From the NCBI GenBank assembly GCA_016650435.1, contig JAENVT010000314.1:1-24165 (forward strand): a stretch of 24,165 bases of DNA, given 5' to 3'. This DNA comes from Ilumatobacteraceae bacterium (GTDB lineage: Bacteria > Actinomycetota > Acidimicrobiia > Acidimicrobiales > Ilumatobacteraceae). Every line of letters begins with the position of its first letter. Positions within the stretch are counted from its first letter, which is position 1. This document shows, piece after piece, positions 7,741-14,197 of the stretch. A model generated the notes under the pieces. The model ran no database searches. It had not been told where the DNA came from and worked only from the letters and a program-made list of their open reading frames with translations. The translations under genes were made by a program, and so were the position numbers.

Positions 7741-8268
7741 TCAGGTGTCCGTCGACGACGCCGGGCGCCGGTAGTGCATGCCTTCGTCGACGAGGTAACG
7801 CACAAACTCTGTGGCATCGCACGCCTGGGCAAAAACTTTGGCGTACTCGGTCAGGAGAATTGAGAGCTCGGCGAGGGTCTTGCGGAGCTTTTCTGCTTGA
7901 GCGTCGTCGAGTTCAGCGACCCGCGGGTGCCACCATGCCGTGACCGGACGAATCACTCTGTTGAGAAGCTGCGCAACAATCGTGGCGAACGACAACTCAC
8001 CTCGCCGCTCCGCCGCCACCGTCCGGCCGTGTCGCTGTAGCGCGCCGCGAGCTGCGCCGAAGATCGCTGCATAGCTTTCGAGGGCGGCATCGAGTCGGCC
8101 TTCGTCCTCTTTGAGACCGACGACGGTGATGCGCGTGACGAGCTCGACCAACAAGTCCCACGAGCCGGCTTGTTCTCTCGGATTCGGGTTCCACTCGCCT
8201 TGGAACGAGCAGGAGACACCGTGCTCGGCGAGCAGCGGGCTCACGATGTTGATATCGATGGTGATCAT
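7741..8268 (-). CDS. Uncharacterised protein of the TIR operon, with an LNRVIRPVTAWWHP motif
   Basis: About 175 aa, no named domain recognised. The N-terminus is beta-rich (MITIDINIVSPLL), followed by a possible polar strand pair and then long helices. A conspicuous segment at about 102-115, LNRVIRPVTAWWHP, looks like a conserved core and is followed by a helix with heptad-like leucines (about 122-150). No signal peptide or membrane segment. The ATG at 8268 has GGGAAG 8 nt upstream; an in-frame GTG three codons earlier (8277) would overlap the MBL stop as GTGA. Its stop is 7 bp before the TIR start, so translation of the two is probably coupled. It may be the regulator, adaptor or inhibitor of the TIR protein; that is inference from position only. 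Confidence 0.75.
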   Translation of the reverse strand: MITIDINIVSPLLAEHGVSCSFQGEWNPNPREQAGSWDLLVELVTRITVVGLKEDEGRLDAALESYAAIFGAARGALQRHGRTVAAERRGELSFATIVAQLLNRVIRPVTAWWHPRVAELDDAQAEKLRKTLAELSILLTEYAKVFAQACDATEFVRYLVDEGMHYRRPASSTDT

Positions 8269-8273
8269 TTGGC

Positions 8274-9581
8274 TCACTTCCCGCCGTCGATCGCGAACGT
8301 GGCCTCGGTGTACGGCTTGCCGTCAGGCCGGGCGATGCCGCTGACCGCGAGCGGTAGTGGCTTGTCACTTCGTATCAGTTGGCTGACGCCGGCGGATTGG
8401 AGTGCCTTGAGCAGTTCCTTCTTGGGGATCGCCTTCCATCCGGCCGAGGTGTTGGACGTGGCCGCAACCGACACCATCGCGGTGGCGTCGTGAAGGTGGC
8501 CACCCTCGACGAATCCAACCGGAGTCGCGTTGTGGCTGCCATGATGACCGACCTTCAAGAACGTGATGCGCTTCAACGGCTTCTGCCACTCAGGGGTTTT
8601 TAGGATGACATCCCATGTTCCCCACTGGGCATCGCCCGGGAACAACAGGGTGTGCTCGCCGACCTCGATGAGCAGAACGAGGCTTGTGCCGTTGAGGGCG
8701 TTGTCGACGTCGAACGCGAGGTTCTCGGCGTCGCCACGTGCGCCGGCTCGGACGCTCGTCAGCAACTTGTTGAACGCGGCCCGCTTGATTCCCAGGCGTT
8801 TTGAGAATGTTCCTGCGAGGTCCGCGTACTTCCGATCCCAGCTTCCACCCCAAGGGGCCGGCACGCTCGTCGGGGCGTCGCTCTCGGGGTCATCGCCGGC
8901 GGCCGCGAGACGCAGGTATGCCTGGCCCTTTGGCGGGTTGAGGCGGGCGATCACCTTTGGGTCATGGGACGGGCCGAGGACGCGGACAGTGACCCCAGCA
9001 GGCAGCACATTCTCGGCAACTGTTGTCGACCTATCGCGCACCGTGGTCGTCGTGGCGTTCTTCTCGGGTAGGTACTGGATCGGCTTCGTGCTCAGCCCGT
9101 TGAGGGTCTCTATCGCTGCGGCGTTGCTGATCGAGTTGAGCGCCAACTCGTATGCGGGGCCGGCGTTCACCCCAAACGCCTTCAGTGCGCCCAGCGCGTT
9201 CTTCGCGGCGGTGTCTTGCTGCGTGCGCAGCCCAGTAGCGGTGGGATCGTGGGGGTTCTCGGTCCATGGCATCCACACCTCGCCGGCCGTCACGCTCGCC
9301 CACATATCAGGTCGGCTGAAACCATGCACATGGTCCCGATGTCGGTGCGTCATCACCACGATGTCGACATGCGGATGCCCGTCGACCTTGGGAAGGTCAT
9401 CAACGAGTTGTTGGACCACCGTCCAGAAGTCGGGCCCCGAGTTGCTGCTCCCGGAAAGCCGGCCGCAATCGATGAGCATCGTGTACGGCTTTGCCTCTGT
9501 CGTGAACGTGAGCAAAAAGCAGTCACCGAACCCGACGTTGTACATGCGAATCGTCAGCTCAGTTGCATGGTGGGCAGTCAT
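8274..9581 (-). CDS. Metallo-beta-lactamase-fold hydrolase, ComEC/Rec2-like soluble type
   Basis: About 435 aa, no membrane segments. The MBL metal site is clear: H79-x-H81-x-D83-H84 in MTHRHRDHVHG, preceded by LIDCG (Asp38), with later LLFPGDAQWG and LKVGHHGSHN providing the remaining Asp and His ligands. The N-terminal IRMYNVGFGDCFLL matches the start of the ComEC-type MBL subgroup (usually a V-G-x-GD-x-x-L pattern), which in other proteins is a DNA-uptake nuclease module but also occurs alone in conflict operons. A low-complexity insert lies around 130-260. Start ATG 9579-9581 shares one base with the upstream TGA (TGATG) and has GGA 6 nt upstream, so it is translationally coupled to the protease. 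Substrate (nucleic acid, nucleotide or other) cannot be read from sequence. Confidence 0.87.
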   Translation of the reverse strand: MTAHHATELTIRMYNVGFGDCFLLTFTTEAKPYTMLIDCGRLSGSSNSGPDFWTVVQQLVDDLPKVDGHPHVDIVVMTHRHRDHVHGFSRPDMWASVTAGEVWMPWTENPHDPTATGLRTQQDTAAKNALGALKAFGVNAGPAYELALNSISNAAAIETLNGLSTKPIQYLPEKNATTTTVRDRSTTVAENVLPAGVTVRVLGPSHDPKVIARLNPPKGQAYLRLAAAGDDPESDAPTSVPAPWGGSWDRKYADLAGTFSKRLGIKRAAFNKLLTSVRAGARGDAENLAFDVDNALNGTSLVLLIEVGEHTLLFPGDAQWGTWDVILKTPEWQKPLKRITFLKVGHHGSHNATPVGFVEGGHLHDATAMVSVAATSNTSAGWKAIPKKELLKALQSAGVSQLIRSDKPLPLAVSGIARPDGKPYTEATFAIDGGK

Positions 9582-11353
9582 CACCAATCCGATCGTCGGT
9601 CGATGCCGCCGTGGAGGCGAGCGAAGTTCACGCGCAAGCGTGTGGGTCCCTTCTTCGACGTGTAGGCGGCTTTGGTGTCTTCACGATCGAACTCCCCGAT
9701 CGTTTCGCGAAGTGCTTCCAAGCGCGGCGAGCCGGCGCTCATCGTCTTGCCGATCATGTAGCGAACGTTTCCGACCGCGTCGGCGATCACCGTCACGGCT
9801 GCCTTCGGCACGACCCCACCGAGATCATCGGTGACCAGATCACGACGGTGCTGCACGAATTGCAGGACGGTATCGACCCACGGCTGTCCGTTGGTCTGCC
9901 GGCGGAGCGTGGAATGAAATCCCACCGGTTCGATCTCGCTCTGGCCTTCCACCGGCGGTACGAGGCCGATTGCCTCAGCATGTCCATCGGCCCAACGACT
10001 CAAGGCGGCCGAGAGCCTGCCCTCCTCCGCCTGCTGCATGGCGTTTCGCTGGTGCCACTCACCCAACGCACTTGTCGTGCGGTTCACCAGCCGCGGCACC
10101 AGTCCCTTGGTGAGCGCCAGGCCGGACTGGATCGGGAGGGCGATGGCCTGCTCGGCGAGCGACCCGGCCTCTGTGGCGTAGATCCCCCGCCGGCGGAATG
10201 CCTCGATGATCGCCGTACGGAACGAATCGTCCGACGGTGACGTGACTGCGTCGACCGTAACGATGGCGCGTAGAAAGTCGGCGAACGTCACGTCGAGCGG
10301 AGGAAGGTAGGTGAACGCTTGCACACACCGCTCGAAGTACAGCTGCGCGGTCGCGGACGCCTCGCGAGCAAGGCGACGAACCAGATCCGGATGAGGTCGT
10401 CCCTCCGGCAGAATACCCGTGCCCCCAGAGGCCAACCGAAGCAGATCTTGAACACGTGCAAGGTACGTGGTCCGGTAGGCGTCGAAGACGGCCTGTACCA
10501 AGATGGCACCACGCGCGTGGGGCTCGACGGTTCTGGCCAAGCGGGTGGGATCGGGCTTGTCGTCGGAGGCGTCGCGCAACGCCCGCTGTTGCGCGGTCGC
10601 ATATCCGAACTGGCGGGCGAGTCCGGAGATCACGTCAGCGCTCGTCACGTCCGCCTTGTTCTTGTTGATCGCGTCAATCAACACCTGATCCAGCGTGAAG
10701 TGGCGGAAGATCGCGACGAGATCGGCGAACGCCTCGTGGAACGCCGTCACATCTGGGTTCGTGGCCTCGTTGAACCTTGGACGCAACCGGTCGACCACCG
10801 CATGCGTGGTCTCGTGGGCAACGACGTCGTGAGAAAGGCACGTGAACACGAACTGCCCGGGCAGGTTGGCACCCGGATCGGAATCGTCCGCCTGGAAGTA
10901 CCCGAACAAGAGCGCGGTGCGCTCCGGGTCGTAGTAGGCGTTCTCGCCATAGAACGCGTGCGGGAAGATCTTCAGACCACCATGGTGGGCACCGATCCGG
11001 CGACCCAACGCTGCCTCACAGGCGGACCACACCGACGACGCAACCGCATAGACCATCTGCTGATGAAAGCGCGGTTCGGTCTCGCTCGGTGTCAAGCCTT
11101 GGGTCATGATGACGAGCGGGTCGTCCAAGTCCACCGGCTCGTAGAAGCGGTCTCGCGAACCGTCGAAATCGATGACCTGAAACCGTTGCCCTATGGGGCC
11201 CGGCTGAAGCGGCTCGTACTCGACGTTCAACACGGCACGCGGCGTCACGAAGCCGTCGCCCGTGTCCTCCAAGCGCATCGGATCCAGCGCGTAGATGCGC
11301 AGCGGACGAAATGCAGGCACTGGCACCCGCGGTACTGACGCGTTCACAGACAC
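9581..11353 (-). CDS. Gluzincin-type zinc metalloprotease (HExxH, thermolysin-like core)
   Basis: About 590 aa, no signal peptide, so probably cytoplasmic. Zinc ligands are H180 and H184 with catalytic Glu181 in VVAHETTHAVVD, and Glu207 in FHEAFADL is the third ligand, 23 residues on, as in the thermolysin-like (M4/gluzincin) arrangement. The 170 residues before the active site and about 380 after it are not recognised; the C-terminal third is helical and includes LARLHGG-like repeats of no known type. Start GTG 11351-11353 has GGGAGG 9 nt upstream. Its stop overlaps the MBL start, tying it to the operon. Thermolysin relatives are usually secreted, so an intracellular one next to TIR and SLOG genes suggests a regulated protease in signalling. 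Target unknown. Confidence 0.85.
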   Translation of the reverse strand: MSVNASVPRVPVPAFRPLRIYALDPMRLEDTGDGFVTPRAVLNVEYEPLQPGPIGQRFQVIDFDGSRDRFYEPVDLDDPLVIMTQGLTPSETEPRFHQQMVYAVASSVWSACEAALGRRIGAHHGGLKIFPHAFYGENAYYDPERTALLFGYFQADDSDPGANLPGQFVFTCLSHDVVAHETTHAVVDRLRPRFNEATNPDVTAFHEAFADLVAIFRHFTLDQVLIDAINKNKADVTSADVISGLARQFGYATAQQRALRDASDDKPDPTRLARTVEPHARGAILVQAVFDAYRTTYLARVQDLLRLASGGTGILPEGRPHPDLVRRLAREASATAQLYFERCVQAFTYLPPLDVTFADFLRAIVTVDAVTSPSDDSFRTAIIEAFRRRGIYATEAGSLAEQAIALPIQSGLALTKGLVPRLVNRTTSALGEWHQRNAMQQAEEGRLSAALSRWADGHAEAIGLVPPVEGQSEIEPVGFHSTLRRQTNGQPWVDTVLQFVQHRRDLVTDDLGGVVPKAAVTVIADAVGNVRYMIGKTMSAGSPRLEALRETIGEFDREDTKAAYTSKKGPTRLRVNFARLHGGIDRRSDW

Positions 11354-11451
11354 ATCCTCGAACCTCCCTGCTCGGACACCCCACCCCGAGGTCCCCGAAA
11401 TTCCAGTTCCAACACTAGAGACCTCGACGATGGCTCTTGATACGTGATGCC

Positions 11452-11718
11452 CTACAGCTCGTTGAATGCCTTGCGCACATTCGCGACGATGCCTGCGCCC
11501 GGGGCATCACAGGCTCGCGATGCCGGCGCCATGTGCACGGCCACACCAGTCGTGCCGGGTGGGCACACAGCGGCGTGTGCGGTCACCTTGTCGATGAACC
11601 ATGCAGCGTCGGCGATGGCGCCCCACGTCGCCGAGTTGGATAGGAATTGCGGCGTCTGGACGCCGTATCTCGCCACGACCCAATCATCGGAGATGCGTGT
11701 TACCAATGTTCCAGGCAA
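11452..11718 (-). CDS. Small uncharacterised protein of the TIR-SLOG operon
   Basis: About 88 aa, not recognised. It contains a short beta-rich N-terminus (TLVTRISDDWVVARYG), a Trp/Phe segment around 30-45 and a C-terminal helix; no signal peptide or membrane helix. The start is a TTG (11716-11718) with AAAGG 8 nt upstream, 27 bp after the SLOG stop, and the next gene begins 98 bp downstream. Gene-like placement and composition support it, but no homologue can be named. It could be a small adaptor or regulator. Confidence 0.6.
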   Translation of the reverse strand: MPGTLVTRISDDWVVARYGVQTPQFLSNSATWGAIADAAWFIDKVTAHAAVCPPGTTGVAVHMAPASRACDAPGAGIVANVRKAFNEL

Positions 11719-11745
11719 GATTCGCGCCTTTCGTTGATCAGCTCT

Positions 11746-11771
11746 CTACCCGCAACGGCCACGATCCAACC
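11746..11771 (-). promoter_or_regulatory. Possible internal SigF-type promoter before the 88-aa gene
   Basis: On the minus strand GGTT (11771-11768), a 16-nt spacer and GGGTAG (11751-11746) overlap the last codons and stop of the SLOG gene. The spacing equals that of the better sites at 22335-22360 and 22885-22910, but the final base differs from GGGTA(T/C/A) and coding overlap makes chance likely. Confidence 0.25.
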
Positions 11772-12312
11772 GCGTCGGTCGCGGCGTCGGATCGATCGTG
11801 TACATCCGCAGGTGGTGTGACGCAACAAGGCTCGCCATGTGTGCCGTGCCGCCCACGCCGTCAGGCTCGCGTCCGTCCCACACGATCAGCGCGTAACGGT
11901 CGGAAGCGTCGAGAGCGAGCGCCTGATCGAGCATCCACTGATTGGCGACCGCGAAGATGTCCGCAGCCCTGGGATCGGCGTCGAGCTGCCGCACATCGCT
12001 CCGCGATTCGACCGATTCGAACCGTTCGAGCCAATCCGTGCCGGCGAGCTCAACCGAACGCAACAGAAACTCTTCGTGCGGCAGAGCAAGGCAGAGCCGA
12101 ATCGATGCCCCCAACGCAAGCCCCTCCTCGGCTGCGATCAGATCCGCTCCCCGTGCGCCACCACAGATCAGGACATCGTCCGCGCCGACGTTCCATCGCT
12201 GCAATTGGCGGGCAATCTCCTTGCGCACCCTGCCGACCGAGGTCTCGGGAAATCGAGCGGACGGGCGCCCGGCGCTGTCGGTCATATGACCACTGGCCAG
12301 AACGACTTGCAT
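11746..12312 (-). CDS. SLOG-like nucleotide-binding protein, first gene of the TIR operon
   Basis: About 188 aa. A Rossmann-like fold is indicated by the N-terminal strand LASGHMTDS, the central VLICGGARGADLIAAEE (residues 47-63) and a late LIVWDGREPDGVGGT loop (142-156). The GGARGAD turn followed by an LALGASIRL strand and a PHEEFLLRSV helix fits the SLOG (Smf/DprA-LOG) superfamily, whose members bind nucleotides or NAD-derived ligands; ThsA of Thoeris uses a SLOG domain to sense the TIR-made cyclic ADP-ribose. With a TIR gene at the end of the same operon, a sensor role is a reasonable inference. The start is fixed by a TAGATT -10 exactly 6 nt upstream, giving a leaderless message. Superfamily call moderately sure; ligand unknown. 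Confidence 0.75.
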   Translation of the reverse strand: MQVVLASGHMTDSAGRPSARFPETSVGRVRKEIARQLQRWNVGADDVLICGGARGADLIAAEEGLALGASIRLCLALPHEEFLLRSVELAGTDWLERFESVESRSDVRQLDADPRAADIFAVANQWMLDQALALDASDRYALIVWDGREPDGVGGTAHMASLVASHHLRMYTIDPTPRPTRLDRGRCG

Positions 12313-12318
12313 CGCGGC

Positions 12319-12324
12319 AATCTA
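12319..12324 (-). promoter_or_regulatory. Leaderless -10 box (TAGATT) of the SLOG-TIR operon
   Basis: TAGATT on the minus strand ends 6 nt before ATG 12312-12310, the standard geometry (TANNNT, 6-7 nt, ATG) of leaderless actinobacterial transcripts in which the A of ATG is +1. It also fixes the start codon. No clear -35 is needed for this class. Confidence 0.55.
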
Positions 12325-12441
12325 GTGAGCTGCCAGGAAGAACGCGCTCAAGTTCGGAGCGAATTCGACCGATGACTCGACGTGGAGTCTCGACGCGTGC
12401 TAAGAGTTTTGTGGGCGCTGAACCATCGGGGGACCGATTTC

Positions 12442-14106
12442 ATGCACAGCTTCACGGCTCCGCGCCCAGCGCGTTCCTTCCGGCTGGATTGGGTTCGCGG
12501 CCCTCTTGCGCTTGTGGCACTCTTTGCAGCCACAGCAATGGTGCAGTCAACAGTTGCACTTCCGGCTGTCGACGCGGCGCCTGTTTCGAGCGCTTCCTAT
12601 GTGTCGTTGCAGCCATGCCGCCTGGCAGACACCCGTCTGACCAGTGGATACGTGCGCATCGATGCTCTCACCATGCAGATCGCAACACGCGGGATTTGCG
12701 GCATCCCAGCGAACGCCACATCGCTGGCGCTCACCTTGACCGTCGACAGGCCACAGACTGCAGGCTTCCTCACAGCGTGGCCCGCAGACCAAGCACGTCC
12801 GCTCGTCTCGAATCTCAACTTCAACGCCGGCCAAATTCGCGCAAACAGCTCGATCACGCGAGTCGATGCCTCCGGCGCGTTCCGTGTTTTCACCTCGGCT
12901 ACGTCACAGGTTGTCGTCGATGTCGTCGGCGCGTTCGTGCCTGCCGGATCCAGCACAGCCGGCCGGTTTGTGGCACGCCCGCCAACTCGTCTCTTCGATT
13001 CGCGCAACGGATCAAAGTTGGGCCCAGGCGCGAGCGTGACGCTGCCGATACCCGCCGGAGTTCCCGCCGATTCGGTTGCTCTCGCATTGAACGTCACGGT
13101 CACGGAATCCACCGGGGCTGGCTTCGTCACCGAGTTTCCTGCCGGCCGCGTCATGCCGACCTCGTCGATTCTCAATGTCGATCAGGCCAACCAGACCCGC
13201 GCTGCCGCCGGCATCTTCCCCGTGTCCGGCAGTGGAGTGGCGTTGTACGTCTCCGGCGGCGGGCACATCGTCGTCGATCTCCTCGGCTACTTCACCGGTC
13301 CATCGGCTGCCGCAGGAACCGATGGGCTGTTCACGGCATATGACCCAACCCGGCTTCTCGATACACGGCTGGCGAGCCCGCTCGGTAACGGCACTCCCCT
13401 CTACCCGGGCGGCGGGTTGGAACTTGCTTCGTCACAAGGCGGCTCGGTCGCCTACAACCTCACCTCGGTCGACGGTGCGTCCGGCTTCGTCACCGCGTTC
13501 CCCGCGGGTACAGCCCGACCGGCAACTTCGACCGTCAACTCTGTCGGCGCCGGCGACATAGTCGCCAACTTCGCAATCACCCAGGTTTCGAACCGCGGGC
13601 TCGGCTTTTACAGCCTGGCGCAAACCCACCTGGTCGCCGATCTTTCGGGTTGGTTCTCCGGTCCGTCTGCCGTCGCCACTCAAGCACCTCCTGCGAATAC
13701 GCCGCCTCCAACACCTCAGGTGAGTTTCGCGGCATGCACGAACGAGGGACTGTCGTCGTTGAACACAACCCGCGCATCAGTCGGGGTTGGAGCGTTGGCC
13801 GTGAATGCCGGCGCCCAGAATTTCGCATGTTCGTGGGCACTGCAGCTGGCGAGTAACCCCAGCGTGTTCGGGCACTCAACCAACGCCGCCCGCGATGCAG
13901 CCGTCGGATGCCCCACGGGCGAGAACATCGCCGAGGCAACGGGCACCTCGCCGTCGACCCTGATCTCGCTGTGGTACAACTCACCGCCACACATGACCAA
14001 CGTCGAGAACGCGAGCTACCACAGCGCGGCCCTCGCATTCGTCATTCGCACCGAGGCCGACGGCGGCCAGACGATTTACGGCGTCACCGTCTTCGCCCTC
14101 TGCTAG
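12442..14106 (+). CDS. Secreted protein: three Acidimicrobiia-type repeats plus C-terminal CAP domain
   Basis: About 554 aa. An N-terminal signal peptide (Arg-rich start, hydrophobic LALVALFAATAMV at 22-34, likely cleavage near residue 46) precedes three repeats of about 115 residues (53-168, 173-286, 294-408). Each opens with a (C/P)(R/T)L-x-D-(T/S)R motif (CRLADTR, TRLFDSR, TRLLDTR) and closes with V(V/A)D-x(2)-G-x-F. A linker rich in Pro and Ala leads to a CAP/SCP domain (about 425-554), recognisable by FGHS, GENIAE and SPPHMTN, the histidines and glutamate of the CAP cavity. The start at ATG 12442 is chosen over an earlier GTG because it has a GGGGGA upstream and puts the signal peptide at the N-terminus. 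It is divergent from the SLOG gene. Likely surface or cell-wall adhesion role; ligand unknown. Confidence 0.87.
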   Translation: MHSFTAPRPARSFRLDWVRGPLALVALFAATAMVQSTVALPAVDAAPVSSASYVSLQPCRLADTRLTSGYVRIDALTMQIATRGICGIPANATSLALTLTVDRPQTAGFLTAWPADQARPLVSNLNFNAGQIRANSSITRVDASGAFRVFTSATSQVVVDVVGAFVPAGSSTAGRFVARPPTRLFDSRNGSKLGPGASVTLPIPAGVPADSVALALNVTVTESTGAGFVTEFPAGRVMPTSSILNVDQANQTRAAAGIFPVSGSGVALYVSGGGHIVVDLLGYFTGPSAAAGTDGLFTAYDPTRLLDTRLASPLGNGTPLYPGGGLELASSQGGSVAYNLTSVDGASGFVTAFPAGTARPATSTVNSVGAGDIVANFAITQVSNRGLGFYSLAQTHLVADLSGWFSGPSAVATQAPPANTPPPTPQVSFAACTNEGLSSLNTTRASVGVGALAVNAGAQNFACSWALQLASNPSVFGHSTNAARDAAVGCPTGENIAEATGTSPSTLISLWYNSPPHMTNVENASYHSAALAFVIRTEADGGQTIYGVTVFALC

Positions 14107-14197
14107 TCGACGTCGTTCGGCGGTATCAGGCGTCGAGTTTGCGATGTCATCATGGTGGTCGCTCCCAGTGAGGAGCAGCACTGTGAGGAGGTAGGTC

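Noticed and set aside
8563..9834. Plus-strand open frame over the MBL gene
   Set aside because: Antisense shadow; the opposite strand encodes the HxHxDH metal site and is coupled to its neighbours.
11601..13343. Plus-strand open frame of about 580 codons
   Set aside because: Runs antisense through the SLOG gene and out of frame into the CAP-protein gene; Arg-rich with no domain.
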